Assembly: GCA_027306785.1 (NCBI GenBank)
Contig: DAHUZB010000013.1
Span: forward strand, 62,001-126,000
From: Vulcanimicrobiota bacterium
Lineage (GTDB): Bacteria; Vulcanimicrobiota; Vulcanimicrobiia; Vulcanimicrobiales; Vulcanimicrobiaceae
Direction: 5' to 3'
Length of the DNA: 64,000 nucleotides
The position numbers and the translations under genes were made by a program. The notes under the pieces were generated by a model. It saw nothing but the letters and a program-made list of their open reading frames with translations. It was not told the origin of the DNA and made no database searches. Shown here in pieces: positions 35,718 through 45,188 of this stretch (position 1 is the first letter of the stretch; each line of letters opens with the position of its first letter).

Positions 35718-36314
35718 ATGAGAAAACAACTCTACAACGTGGGCGCGATCCTCAAGGGGCTTTCGATCACGTTCAAGTTCATGTTCGCGAAGCGTCCGAC
35801 GATCGAGTATCCGTCGGTGAAGAAGCAGCACGCGCCGCGCTTTCACGGCCTGCACGAACTGCGTCGTTACGCGGACGGTAAAGAGCGCTGCATCGGCTGC
35901 GAGCTCTGCTCGAGCGCCTGTCCGGCCAACGCCATCACGGTGATCGGCGCGGAGAATACGCCCGAGAGCCGCAAGTCGCCCGGCGAACGCCATGCCGCTC
36001 GCTACGAGATCGACGAACTGCGCTGCATCTTCTGCGGCATGTGTGAAGAGGCGTGTCCGACCGACGCGATCGTGCTCACGCCGCGCTTCGAGATGGCCGA
36101 CTATCGTCGCGGATCGTTCATCTACGCCAAGGATCGCCTGCTGGTGCCGCCCGAAGCGGGCGTCGGCACGCCGCCCGACGAGCGTCCGAACGGCATTCCC
36201 GCCGACCTGGGCCGTGTCGCCGAGGTGAAGTCGACGATCGACATCACCGCGGGGTACGGCGCGACGCATCGCGGCGAGATTCTCAAGACGCAGCGACGGG
36301 GGCTCGCGGGCTGA
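35718..36314 (+). CDS. nuoI: NADH-quinone oxidoreductase subunit I
   Basis: A 198-residue peripheral subunit with two 4Fe-4S clusters (N6a, N6b). The ligands lie in CIGCELCSSACPANA and CIFCGMCEEACPTDA, the classic double-ferredoxin pattern. An N-terminal amphipathic helix of about 40 residues should lie on the membrane. About 35 residues at the C-terminus, rich in Gly and Pro, extend past the usual fold. Its stop overlaps nuoJ as TGATG. Confidence 0.95.
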   Translation: MRKQLYNVGAILKGLSITFKFMFAKRPTIEYPSVKKQHAPRFHGLHELRRYADGKERCIGCELCSSACPANAITVIGAENTPESRKSPGERHAARYEIDELRCIFCGMCEEACPTDAIVLTPRFEMADYRRGSFIYAKDRLLVPPEAGVGTPPDERPNGIPADLGRVAEVKSTIDITAGYGATHRGEILKTQRRGLAG

Positions 36315-36919
36315 TGATCGCATTCTCGATTCTCGCCGTCATGTTGCTCGCGACCGCGATCTGGACGATCTCGGCCAAAAAGCCGGTCTACAGCGTCGTC
36401 GCTCTGCTCGCGCACTTCGCCGCGCTCGCCGCGACCTATCTGATGCTGCACGCCGAGTTCTTGGCGGTGATTCAGCTGATCGTCTACTCGGGCGCGATCC
36501 TGATCCTCTTCCTCTTCGTGATCGCGCTGCTCTCGTCGGGCGTCGCACCGTTCTCGGTCGGCCCGAACAAGATGCCGAAGCTCGCCGTTCCGGCGGTCGT
36601 CCTCGCGCTCGTCGCGCTCGGCGCGCTCAGCTACGGGGTCGCGCATCTCGCGGCTCCGACCGTGACCGCGACGCCCGGTGCGGCGCCGCTCGGCCCGGTC
36701 GGCGCGGCCGACGTCTTCGGCTCGGTCGCCGACTTCGGCAAAGCGCTCTTCACGACGTATCTGCTGCCGTTCGAAATCACGGCGCTCGTGCTGATGGTCG
36801 CGGTCATCGGCGTGATCCTGCTCGCGGGCGATCGTACGCCGTACGTCGCGACCGAGAAGCAGGCGCGCGAGGTGCGCCGTGAGATGCGCGAGGCGATCGT
36901 GCGCGGAGGTGATCGCTAA
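36314..36919 (+). CDS. nuoJ: NADH-quinone oxidoreductase subunit J
   Basis: A 201-residue membrane subunit with five predicted helices. Helix 3 holds the conserved LIVYSGAILILFLFVIALL stretch, which includes the pi-bulge region important for coupling. ATG at 36314 overlaps the nuoI stop by one base, and the following nuoK ATG directly abuts the stop codon. A frame open upstream of 36314 is only the overlap with nuoI. Confidence 0.93.
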   Translation: MIAFSILAVMLLATAIWTISAKKPVYSVVALLAHFAALAATYLMLHAEFLAVIQLIVYSGAILILFLFVIALLSSGVAPFSVGPNKMPKLAVPAVVLALVALGALSYGVAHLAAPTVTATPGAAPLGPVGAADVFGSVADFGKALFTTYLLPFEITALVLMVAVIGVILLAGDRTPYVATEKQAREVRREMREAIVRGGDR

Positions 36920-37234
36920 ATGCTCCCGATGTCGGTTCCCTTGATCGACTACGTCGCGCTTTCGTCGGTGATCTTTTTCATCGGCGTCGCGGGCGTGCTC
37001 GTGCGGCGCAATCCGCTGATCGTCCTCATGTCGATCGAGCTGATGTTCAACGCCGCGAACCTGCTCTTCATGGCGTTCGCCCGCGCGTGGGGCAACAACG
37101 CCGGACACATCTTCGCCTTCCTCGTCATCACCGTCGCGGCCGCGGAGGCCGCGATCGGCCTCGCCATCGTGGTGACGGTCTTCCGCACGGCGCGGCACGT
37201 CGATGTCGACGACGTCTCGCTGATGAAGGGCTAA
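36920..37234 (+). CDS. nuoK: NADH-quinone oxidoreductase subunit K
   Basis: A 104-residue, three-helix subunit of the membrane arm. The conserved SIELMFNAANLLFMAF (helix 2) and ITVAAAEAAIGLAIVV (helix 3) segments each carry the buried glutamate used in proton transfer. Length and layout match the family. It starts immediately after the nuoJ stop and ends 7 bases before nuoL. Confidence 0.95.
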   Translation: MLPMSVPLIDYVALSSVIFFIGVAGVLVRRNPLIVLMSIELMFNAANLLFMAFARAWGNNAGHIFAFLVITVAAAEAAIGLAIVVTVFRTARHVDVDDVSLMKG

Positions 37235-37241
37235 CGCCGCC

Positions 37242-39236
37242 ATGCATTATCAGATGGGCAATTCCGGTTCGTATCCGCTGCTGCTGCTGCTCTGGCTGCT
37301 GCCGCTCGCGGGCGCGATCGTCATCTGGGCCTTCGGCCCGCAGCTCAAGCGCCTCGCGGGCGCGCTCGGGTCGGCCGTCGTCGGCGCCTCGTTCGTCGCG
37401 ACGCTGCTCTCGTGGCACGACGGCACGCAATCGGTCGCGGGCGCGGGGGCGAATCTCGTCGGCGCGCATCAGGCGCTCGTCTCGTGGCTGCCGGGCTTCG
37501 ATTTCGGTCTGCTGCTCGATCCGCTCTCGCTGCTGTGGGTCTGCATCATCACCGGCGTCGGCTTCCTGATCCACGTGTACTCGATCGGGTACATGTACGA
37601 CGACAAGGCCTTCGCGCGATTCTTCGCCTTTTTGAATTTCTTCGTCTTCGCGATGCTCACGCTCGTGCTCTCCGATAACTTCGTCGGACTGCTCGTCGGC
37701 TGGGGCCTCGTCGGTCTCGCGTCGTACTTCCTGATCGGTTTCTGGTTCGAGAAACCGTCGGCGGTCGCGGCGGCGCGCAAAGCCTTCGTCATCAACGTCG
37801 CAGGCGACGTCGGCATCATGTTCGCGATCTTCATGATCGTCGCGAGCGTGCACTCGATCGCCTTCGGCGATGTCTTCGGCAACGTCGGCAGCTTGAGCAC
37901 GCCGTGGCTGCTCGCGATCTGCATCTGTCTCTTCATCGGCGCCGCCGCCAAATCGGCGCAGGTGCCGCTGCACACCTGGCTTCCCGACGCGATGGAGGGT
38001 CCGACGCCGGTCTCCGCGCTCATCCACGCCGCGACGATGGTCACCGCGGGCGTCTATCTCGTCGCGCGCTGCGCACCGCTCTGGAGTCAGAACGCCGATG
38101 CGCAGTTGCTGGTGGGTATCATCGGCGGCATCACCGCGCTCGCGGGCGCCATCCTCGGCTGCGCTCAGTGGGATATCAAACGTATCCTCGCCTATTCGAC
38201 GATGTCGCAGATCGGCTACATGATCATGGGCGTCGGCGTGGGTGCTTACGAAGGCGGCGTCGCGCACTTCTTCACGCACGCGTTCTTCAAAGCGCAGCTC
38301 TTCCTCGGCTCGGGTCTCATCATCCACGCGCTCGCGAACGAACAGGACGTGCGCCGCATGGGCGGCCTGATGAAGAAGCTGCCCTTCGCGTTCGTCGCGA
38401 TGCTCGTCGGCGTGCTCGCGATCTGCGGTATCCCGGGCTTCAGCGGTTCGTTCAGTAAAGACGCGGTGATCTACGGCACGCTGCAGCACGGGCACCCGAT
38501 CCTCTACGCGATCGGTATCCTGACCGCGGGTCTCACCGCGTACTACATGTTCCGTCTGCTCTTCGTCACGTTCTTCGGCAGCTATCGCGGCGATGTGGAT
38601 CCCTCGGATCTCGGTATTCGTCATCCCGAGCTCGCGGGCACCGCGCACGCCGCGCACGACGATCATCACGGCGAGCACCATGCGCCGGCATGGCTGATGA
38701 ACGTGCCGGTCGGCATCCTGATCGTGCCGTCGATCTTCGCGGGTTGGCTGCTCTTCGGCGGCGAGCATTCGCCGTGGGCGCAGTTCTTCGCGCAGCAGTT
38801 CCCGCACCCGACGCTTCCGACGCCCGCGATCAGCGAGCTCACGACGACGTTGATCGTGCTCGCCTGCGTGGCGGTCGGGATCGGCGTCGCGTACGCACGC
38901 TACGCGACGGCCGCCGCGCAAGCCGACGCCGTCGAGCGTCTGCGCGGCGAGTCGGTGCGCATGCCCGCGCTGCTCACCAACGCGTTCTACTTCGATGCGG
39001 CGCTCGATCTGCTGTTCGTGCGTACCTCGCAACTGTTCGGTACGATCTTCGGACGTCTGATCGATCCGCAGATCATCGACGGCGCCGTGCGCGAGACCGC
39101 GTTCTCGGCGCAATGGCTCGGCACGCTCGTGCGCTCGTTCCAAACCGGGCTCGTGCGCGCGTACGCGTTCGTGCTGGTGATCGGCGTCGCGTGCTTTCTC
39201 GTCTACTACGCGGTGATCTCCGGAGGGCTCCACTAG
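37242..39236 (+). CDS. nuoL: NADH-quinone oxidoreductase subunit L
   Basis: A 664-residue antiporter-like proton-pumping subunit with about sixteen helices. Typical motifs are GWGLVGLASYFLIGFW, AKSAQVPLHTWLPDAMEGPTPVSALIHAATMV (lysine and histidine of the proton path, cited in part) and the C-terminal lateral helix expected after residue 500. The His-rich stretch HAAHDDHHGEHHA near 473-485 lies in a loop. The nuoM ATG begins the base after its stop. Confidence 0.95.
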   Translation: MHYQMGNSGSYPLLLLLWLLPLAGAIVIWAFGPQLKRLAGALGSAVVGASFVATLLSWHDGTQSVAGAGANLVGAHQALVSWLPGFDFGLLLDPLSLLWVCIITGVGFLIHVYSIGYMYDDKAFARFFAFLNFFVFAMLTLVLSDNFVGLLVGWGLVGLASYFLIGFWFEKPSAVAAARKAFVINVAGDVGIMFAIFMIVASVHSIAFGDVFGNVGSLSTPWLLAICICLFIGAAAKSAQVPLHTWLPDAMEGPTPVSALIHAATMVTAGVYLVARCAPLWSQNADAQLLVGIIGGITALAGAILGCAQWDIKRILAYSTMSQIGYMIMGVGVGAYEGGVAHFFTHAFFKAQLFLGSGLIIHALANEQDVRRMGGLMKKLPFAFVAMLVGVLAICGIPGFSGSFSKDAVIYGTLQHGHPILYAIGILTAGLTAYYMFRLLFVTFFGSYRGDVDPSDLGIRHPELAGTAHAAHDDHHGEHHAPAWLMNVPVGILIVPSIFAGWLLFGGEHSPWAQFFAQQFPHPTLPTPAISELTTTLIVLACVAVGIGVAYARYATAAAQADAVERLRGESVRMPALLTNAFYFDAALDLLFVRTSQLFGTIFGRLIDPQIIDGAVRETAFSAQWLGTLVRSFQTGLVRAYAFVLVIGVACFLVYYAVISGGLH

Positions 39237-40658
39237 ATGCTCGTGCTCTCGCTCGTCCTCGTTCCGATCGTCGCGGGCTTCGTCTTGCTCGTGCTACGCA
39301 ACGAGAACCCCGTGATGAGCCGCACCGTCGGTGCGCTCGTCGCGGCCTTCACCTTCGGCGCGGCGATCGCCGCGCACGGTCAGGAGTGGAGCTATCGCTG
39401 GCTCACGCGCCCGTTCGTCGCGAGCTTCCACATCGGCGATACCGCGATCTCGTACTGGCTCGTGCTGCTCCTCGCGATCTGCACCTTCTGCGCGATCCTC
39501 GCGGCGAGCGTGCCGCGTCAGCGGGCCTTCGTCGGCCAGATGCTGCTGCTGGAAGGCGCGATGATGGGGCTCTTCCTCGCGCGCGATCTGCTGCTCTTCG
39601 CGCTCTTCTGGGATCTGATGCTGCTCCCGGTCTTCTTCGTGCTCCTCGGGTGGGGCGAGCACGTCGCGACCGCGTGGCGCTACTTCATCTACAACTTCGC
39701 GGGCGGGCTCTTCTTGCTGCTTGCGACCGCCGCGTTCGGCGCGCTCTACGGCTCGACCGACGTGATCGGCCGCAGCGACGTGCACCTTGCGGGCGCGTGG
39801 GTGCCGTGGATCTTCTGGGGATTCGCGGTCGCCTTCTTGGTGAAGACGCCGGTGTGGCCGCTCCACACCTGGATGCCGCTCACCTATAGCGATACGCCCT
39901 CGCCGATGGTCGCCGTCGTCTCGGCGGTGCAGTCGAAGGGCGGGCTCTACGGTTTCATCGCGATCGGCATGGCGTTCATGCCGGAGTACGTGAAGGCGTA
40001 CGCGCCCATCCTCATCGTGCTCGGCGTGATCTCGCTGCTCTACGGCGCGTTCGTCGCGGTGACGCAGAACGACGCCAAACGCGTCGTCGCATACTCGTCG
40101 CTCTCGCATTTGGGCCTGATCGTCGTCGCGCTCGCATCGCTGAATGCGACCGCGCTGCAAGGCGCGCTGATCTACATGATCGCGCACGGCCTGTTCTCGG
40201 CCGCGCTCTTCCTCGTGCTCGGCTTCGTCGAGTCGCGCGAGGAGACGCGTTCGCTCGTGCGTTTGGGCGGTATCGGCGCGACGAATCCGCGCCTCGCGGG
40301 CGCGCTCTGCATCGCGGCGCTCGCGGCGCTCGGGCTGCCGGGCCTCGCGGGCTTCGTCGGCGAGCTGATCATCCTCACCGGCATCTTCCAGGCGGGACTG
40401 ACGTGGGCGGCGATCCTCGCACTGATTCCGATCGTGCTCGCCTCGGCCTACATGCTGCGTCTCTTCCAGGGGATCATGAACGGCCCGCAGGTCCCCGATC
40501 TCCCCGTTCGCCGCGATCTCGGCTGGCTCGAAGGCCTCGCGCTCGCGCCGCTCGTGCTCGCGCTCGTCGTGCTCGGCGTCAATCCGCACGCGCTCACGAC
40601 CTTCGACACCGGCGCCTACAACGCGGTCGCGACCACGCTGCAAGGAGGAACCCGATGA
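39237..40658 (+). CDS. nuoM: NADH-quinone oxidoreductase subunit M
   Basis: A 473-residue antiporter-like proton-pumping subunit with about fourteen helices. FALFWDLMLLPVFFVLLGWG near 120-140 supplies the conserved glutamate-equivalent region, and FLVKTPVWPLHTWMPLTYSDTPSP carries the conserved lysine and the HTW motif. A later lysine lies in TQNDAKRVVAYSSLSHLG. The end overlaps nuoN as ATGA. Confidence 0.95.
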   Translation: MLVLSLVLVPIVAGFVLLVLRNENPVMSRTVGALVAAFTFGAAIAAHGQEWSYRWLTRPFVASFHIGDTAISYWLVLLLAICTFCAILAASVPRQRAFVGQMLLLEGAMMGLFLARDLLLFALFWDLMLLPVFFVLLGWGEHVATAWRYFIYNFAGGLFLLLATAAFGALYGSTDVIGRSDVHLAGAWVPWIFWGFAVAFLVKTPVWPLHTWMPLTYSDTPSPMVAVVSAVQSKGGLYGFIAIGMAFMPEYVKAYAPILIVLGVISLLYGAFVAVTQNDAKRVVAYSSLSHLGLIVVALASLNATALQGALIYMIAHGLFSAALFLVLGFVESREETRSLVRLGGIGATNPRLAGALCIAALAALGLPGLAGFVGELIILTGIFQAGLTWAAILALIPIVLASAYMLRLFQGIMNGPQVPDLPVRRDLGWLEGLALAPLVLALVVLGVNPHALTTFDTGAYNAVATTLQGGTR

Positions 40659-42085
40659 CCGTCAACGTGACGAGCGCCGATTGGTACGCGCTCGCTCCGA
40701 TCTCCATCGTCGCGATCACCGCGCTCGTCGTGCTGCTCGCCGACCTCTTTGCGCCCAAGCACGTGAATCGCTATCTCGCGATCGTGCTCGCCGTGCTCGG
40801 CATCGTCGTCGCGGCGACCGATTGCAAGGCGGCCTACGCGCACGACTTCGCCGCCTTCGGCGGGGCGTTCATCGTCGGCGGCTTCAGCGTGGTCTTTCAG
40901 GAGATCATCCTGATCGCCGCGCTCGGGTCGGTCGTGCTCTACGGTGCGATCGGCAAAGACGACCGCATCGCGGGCGCGATCGCGTTGATGCTCTGGTCGG
41001 CCTGCGGCGCGATGCTGATGGCGGGCGCCGGCAGCTTGATGACGATCTTCCTCGGCATCGAACTGCTCTCGCTCGCGCTCTACTGCCTGTGCGGCCTCGC
41101 CGATCGTCCGACCGCGCGCGAAGCGGCGTTCAAATATCTCATCCTCAGCTCGGTCGCGTCGGGCTTCATGCTCTACGGGATGGCGATGCTCTTCGGGGCG
41201 AGCGGCAGCGTCGCGCTCGCCGATCTCACGAACCCGGTGCTCGCGTCGAATCCGCTGCTCTGGATCGGCGGCGGACTCTTTCTGGTCGGCATCTCGTTCA
41301 AGCTGAGCCTGGTGCCGTTCCATGCCTGGTCGCCCGATGTCTACGAAGGCGCGCCACTCCCGGTGACGGCCTTCATGAGCGTCGCGACCAAGGCGGGCAC
41401 GCTCGCCGTCTTCGCCCGCTTCGTCTATGCCGCGATGCCCTCGGGCGTCGCCGATCGCCTCCTGCTGCCGATCTGGATCGTCGCGGGTATCTCGATGATC
41501 GCCGGTAACGTGGGCATGCTCGCGCAGCACGATCTCAAGCGCCTGCTCGCGTACTCGGGCATCGCGCAGATCGGCTACATGCTCGCCGCGCTCGCGGGCG
41601 GCACCGCGCTCGGCATGCGCTATGCGATCTTCTATCTCGCCGCGTACACGTTCATGAACCTCGGCGCGTTTGCGATCGCCGCCCTGATCTCCGACGATGC
41701 CGAGCAGGGTTCGCGCCTCGCGAATTACCGCGGCCTCGCGCAGAAGTCGCCCGCGGCGGCCGCGCTGATGACGGTCTTCCTGCTCGCGCTCGCGGGTCTG
41801 CCCCCGACCGCGGGCTTCCTCGGAAAGATCCTGATCCTCTCCACGACCGCGAGCGCGGGGTACGTGTGGCTCGGCATCGCGCTCATCGTCGGCACCGCGA
41901 TCTCGCTCTATGCCTACGCGAAGATCATCCGTGCGATGTATCAACGCGACGAACACGCGCACACGCATGCCGCGCATCCGTTCGTACCGCTCGCGTGGGC
42001 GAGCGCGATCGTCTGCTGCGTCGCCGTGGTCGTGCTTACGTTCGTCCCGCCGGCACTTCGCGACGTACTGCCGCTCGTGCGATGA
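40655..42085 (+). CDS. nuoN: NADH-quinone oxidoreductase subunit N
   Basis: A 476-residue third antiporter-like subunit, with about fourteen helices. FLGIELLSLALYCLCGL carries the conserved glutamate. The LSLVPFHAWSPDVYEGAP segment and later AQHDLKRLLAYSGIAQIGY supply the lysines and histidine of the proton channel. ATG at 40655 is preceded by AAGGAGGA, a strong ribosome site, and overlaps the nuoM stop as ATGA. The final ATGA couples it to a MarR gene. Confidence 0.95.
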   Translation: MTVNVTSADWYALAPISIVAITALVVLLADLFAPKHVNRYLAIVLAVLGIVVAATDCKAAYAHDFAAFGGAFIVGGFSVVFQEIILIAALGSVVLYGAIGKDDRIAGAIALMLWSACGAMLMAGAGSLMTIFLGIELLSLALYCLCGLADRPTAREAAFKYLILSSVASGFMLYGMAMLFGASGSVALADLTNPVLASNPLLWIGGGLFLVGISFKLSLVPFHAWSPDVYEGAPLPVTAFMSVATKAGTLAVFARFVYAAMPSGVADRLLLPIWIVAGISMIAGNVGMLAQHDLKRLLAYSGIAQIGYMLAALAGGTALGMRYAIFYLAAYTFMNLGAFAIAALISDDAEQGSRLANYRGLAQKSPAAAALMTVFLLALAGLPPTAGFLGKILILSTTASAGYVWLGIALIVGTAISLYAYAKIIRAMYQRDEHAHTHAAHPFVPLAWASAIVCCVAVVVLTFVPPALRDVLPLVR

Positions 42086-42504
42086 CCGAGAAACCCGAGG
42101 TACTGCGGACGCTCGGTGCGGCGGTGCGCGCGATTCGCGCGCGCGTCGACCGGGCGCTGCAGACCGAGGGGCTCCGGCTCGGACAGTATCAGGTCATTCG
42201 CATCCTCTGGGAGCGCGACGGACGCACGCCGCGTGAGATTGCGGCCGAACTCGGGGTCGAGATGCCGACGATCACCCGCACCGTGCAACGGATGGTGCGT
42301 GACGGCTTCGTCCGACGCGAGGCCCATCCGGGGGATGCGCGCTCGGTGCGCATCTACGTCACCCCGCTCGGCGAACGCCTGCGCGACTCGGTGACGCGCA
42401 TGCTCGATCGGGAGACCGAGGCGGCGCTCTCCGGCTTCTCCGCGACCGAACGGCGAACGCTGGTTCGGCTCCTCGAACGCTTTGCGGCAAACGCGCGAGA
42501 CTGA
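42082..42504 (+). CDS. MarR-family transcriptional regulator coupled to nuoN
   Basis: A 140-residue winged-helix repressor. LRLGQYQVIRILWERDGRTPREIAAEL and the recognition helix MPTITRTVQRMVRDGFVRRE are followed by the wing ARSVRIYVTPLGERLRD, the MarR pattern. ATG at 42082 overlaps the nuoN stop as ATGA, so it is translated with the complex I operon. MarR proteins sense small phenolic molecules, disulfide stress or similar; no ligand can be read here. Its targets may include its own operon or the TPR gene that follows after 81 bp, but no palindromic operator stands out. Confidence 0.85.
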   Translation: MTEKPEVLRTLGAAVRAIRARVDRALQTEGLRLGQYQVIRILWERDGRTPREIAAELGVEMPTITRTVQRMVRDGFVRREAHPGDARSVRIYVTPLGERLRDSVTRMLDRETEAALSGFSATERRTLVRLLERFAANARD

Positions 42505-42585
42505 AGGCGCGTCACGACCGGAGCCTCCCGGTCGCTTCGAATTCGGAGTAAGATAAAGCAACCGAAGCTCGGAGGTCCGCCTCGC

Positions 42586-43773
42586 ATGGTACGCCGCTCG
42601 CTCTTGGCCCTTCTCGTCGCGCTCGCGCTCGGATTCGGCGCATGGCCCTCGGCGGCGCGCGCGCAACTGACCACCTTGCAGGTCAATCCGGATACCGTGC
42701 TCGACGGCTTCGCGAACGATCCGCAGGGTGCGATCCGAGCCGCGCGTCAACTGATCGCGCAGGGGCATATGGACCAAGCGATTCGCGCGCTCGAGCGGTA
42801 CGTGACGATCCATCCGGGCAATCTCGATCCGCGCCGCTTCCTCGGCGATCTCTACTTTCGTACCGGTCAGTTGAAACGTGCGGCGTTTACCTATCGCGAG
42901 ATCCTGCGCTTTAACCCGGGCGACAAAGAGACGCACAACCGCCTCGGCACGGTCTATGCGGTCGAGAACCGGATCGACGATGCGATCGCGCAGTTCAACG
43001 CCGCGCTGCCGGGCACCGATTCGGTCTACGATTTGGTCGAGCTCCATCAGCGCAAGGGCGACTTCGACTCGTATCGGGCGCAGATGGATCGCCTCGGGTC
43101 GGATTTTCCGAACGATCCGGGCATTCAATCCGAGGTCGGCCAGATCTACAACGCGATCCACCAACCCTACGAAGCCTCGATGTATTTCAAGCGCGCGCTC
43201 GATACCGATCCGAACTCCCTCACCGCGCTCAACGGACTCGGGCTCTCCTATCTGGACATGCACGATTACGTGCAGGCGCAGACGCAGTTCTTGACCTGTC
43301 TACGCGTCGATCCGACGGCTTATCCGTGCGAGGACGATTTGGGCGCGGCGCTGCTCGAAGCCAAGGAGTACACGCGCGCGAAGCAGGCGCTCGATCGCGC
43401 GCACACGCTCGCGCCCGAGCGCGCCGAGACCTACGTGAATTACGGGTATCTCGCCGATGCGCGCGGCGATTGGGAGCGCGCCACCGCGTACTACGCGCAA
43501 GCGATCGCGATCGATCCCTACGTGCGCGAGGCCTACATCGATCTCGGGCTCGCCTACGAAGAGCATAAGCTCTATCCGCTGGCCGAGGCCGCGCTGCTCA
43601 AGGGGCTCGCCGCGGTGACCGACGACGGACGGCTGCACGTGCTGCTCGGCAACGCCTATGCGGCGCAGGGGGAACGCGCGAAGGCGCTCGCACAGTATCG
43701 GCTTGCGCTCGCGGGCACCGATCCCGACGCGCAGCGGATCGCGCGCGAATCGCTGCCGCGCAGCAAGAGCTGA
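42586..43773 (+). CDS. Secreted tetratricopeptide-repeat protein
   Basis: A 395-residue exported protein with a signal peptide (about 1-26, cleavage after AARA) and about eight TPR helix pairs filling the rest (from 45 to 390), seen as repeated A..Y..AL.L.P patterns. TPR arrays scaffold protein complexes; the partner is unknown. A GGAGGT ribosome-binding site lies ahead of the ATG. The 81-bp gap after marR contains a CGACCG-8-CGGTCG inverted repeat without a T-run. The convergent ridA gene lies 3 bp downstream. Confidence 0.75.
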   Translation: MVRRSLLALLVALALGFGAWPSAARAQLTTLQVNPDTVLDGFANDPQGAIRAARQLIAQGHMDQAIRALERYVTIHPGNLDPRRFLGDLYFRTGQLKRAAFTYREILRFNPGDKETHNRLGTVYAVENRIDDAIAQFNAALPGTDSVYDLVELHQRKGDFDSYRAQMDRLGSDFPNDPGIQSEVGQIYNAIHQPYEASMYFKRALDTDPNSLTALNGLGLSYLDMHDYVQAQTQFLTCLRVDPTAYPCEDDLGAALLEAKEYTRAKQALDRAHTLAPERAETYVNYGYLADARGDWERATAYYAQAIAIDPYVREAYIDLGLAYEEHKLYPLAEAALLKGLAAVTDDGRLHVLLGNAYAAQGERAKALAQYRLALAGTDPDAQRIARESLPRSKS

Positions 43774-43776
43774 GCG

Positions 43777-44157
43777 CTAGCGGCGCGCGATCGCTTCGAT
43801 CTCGACCCGCACGCCGCGCGGAAGTCCGGCGACCGCGACGGTCGAACGCGCCGGCTTCGCGTCGCCGAAATAGCGTGCGTACACCTCGTTGACCGCGGCG
43901 AAATCGTTCATATCGACGAGGAAGATCGTCGTCTTCACCACGTCGTCGAACGTGTAGCCGCCCGCTTCGAGCACCGCTCCGAGATTTTCGAGCACGCGCG
44001 CGGTCTGTGCCGCCGCGTCGCCCGCCACGACCTCGCCGGTTGCGGGATCGAGCGCGATCTGACCCGAGCAGAAAAGCTCTTTTCCGGAACGTACCGCTTG
44101 GCTATAGGGACCGATCGGCGCCGGTGCCGCGTCGGTGAGGACGATCTCGCGCGACAT
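43777..44157 (-). CDS. ridA: RidA family enamine/imine deaminase
   Basis: A 126-residue trimeric protein that hydrolyses reactive enamines formed by PLP enzymes such as threonine dehydratase. Visible family features are APAPIGPYSQAV at the N-terminus, FCSGQIALDPATGE, the arginine in KPARSTVAVAGLP that binds the carboxylate, and the C-terminal VRVEIEAIAR. Start ATG at 44157 overlaps the aldo/keto reductase stop as TGATG on the minus strand. Confidence 0.92.
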   Translation of the reverse strand: MSREIVLTDAAPAPIGPYSQAVRSGKELFCSGQIALDPATGEVVAGDAAAQTARVLENLGAVLEAGGYTFDDVVKTTIFLVDMNDFAAVNEVYARYFGDAKPARSTVAVAGLPRGVRVEIEAIARR

Positions 44158-45188
44158 CAGACCGTCGCACCTTCGCGCGTCATCACGCCTTTGAACGCCA
44201 TCGGCGGCTCGTCGATGCCGAAGTTGCGCGCATAGAGTTCGTCGATCGTCGCGAGTTCGTCTGCGGTAAGCGCGGGCGATTCGGTCGCCGCCGCGAACTC
44301 GACGAGCTGTTCGCGATCGTAGATGTTCGGCAGAATCGTCATCACGCGCGGCTCGTGCAGCAGCCACTGAATCGCGGCCTGTCCGAGCGTGCGGTTCGGT
44401 TTCTCGAGGAAGCGCAGCTGCTCGACTTTCTTGACGCCGTTGACCAGCCACGAACGCGGGCGATGGCGGCGATGATCGTTCTCGGGGAAGACGGTGTCCT
44501 CGGTGTAGTGCCCTTCGAGCATCCCGCTCGCGTGCGGAACGCGGATCATGTAGCCCGTGTCGGCGCCGGAGTCGTAGGCGGCTTTGATCTGTTCGTTGCC
44601 GGGAAACTGCTCGAGCAGGCTCCAGATGATCTGCAGCGAGCTCACGTTGTGCAGCTTCACCGCGTCGACGCCTTCGTACAAAAATCCGATCGCCGGTCCG
44701 AGCGCGACGCCGTACATGCGGATCTTCCCTTCGCGCTTGAGCGCTTCGAGGGTCTCCCACATCTGCTCGTCGTGCACGTGATGCATCTTCGCGTTGTGGA
44801 GCTGGTAGATGTCGACGTAGTCGGTGCCCATGCGGCGCAGCGACTCGTCGAGCGCTTTGCGAATGAACGCGGGCGAGACGTCCTGCGGCAACTCCATTTG
44901 CCCGCGCCGTTCACCGCCGTGCGTGTAAAAATCGTACCCGAACTTGGTCGCGAGCACGACCTTGTCGCGGCGATCGCCGAACGCTTTGCGCAACTGCTCC
45001 TCGCTGCGCCCGTTGCCGTAGGTGTCGGCCGCGTCGTAGAAGGTGACGCCGAGATCGTAGGCCTCGTGCAGCATCTTCACCGCATCGTCGTCGGTCATCT
45101 CGCCCCACCATCCGGTCGAGGTGGTCCACATGCCGAAGCCGACCTCGGAGACGGTGACGTCGCTGTTCGGATAGGTACGATATCGCAT
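44157..45188 (-). CDS. Aldo/keto reductase
   Basis: A 343-residue NADPH-dependent reductase of carbonyl groups with a TIM-barrel fold. The catalytic tetrad is visible: Asp and Tyr in DAADTYGNG, Lys in VVLATKFGY and His in VDIYQLHN. The substrate is not predictable. ATG at 45188 overlaps, on the opposite strand, the ATG at 45187 of the decarboxylase gene (shared CATG). One of the two starts may therefore be further in. It is followed directly by ridA. Confidence 0.85.
   Translation of the reverse strand: MRYRTYPNSDVTVSEVGFGMWTTSTGWWGEMTDDDAVKMLHEAYDLGVTFYDAADTYGNGRSEEQLRKAFGDRRDKVVLATKFGYDFYTHGGERRGQMELPQDVSPAFIRKALDESLRRMGTDYVDIYQLHNAKMHHVHDEQMWETLEALKREGKIRMYGVALGPAIGFLYEGVDAVKLHNVSSLQIIWSLLEQFPGNEQIKAAYDSGADTGYMIRVPHASGMLEGHYTEDTVFPENDHRRHRPRSWLVNGVKKVEQLRFLEKPNRTLGQAAIQWLLHEPRVMTILPNIYDREQLVEFAAATESPALTADELATIDELYARNFGIDEPPMAFKGVMTREGATV

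Noticed and set aside
34725-36323. Long minus-strand frame opposite nuoH-nuoI
   Set aside because: Highly charged, repetitive translation with no domain, fully shadowed by two certain complex I genes.
42515-42534. CGACCG-8-CGGTCG as terminator of the nuo operon
   Set aside because: Six-base stem with no T-run afterwards; too weak to call.
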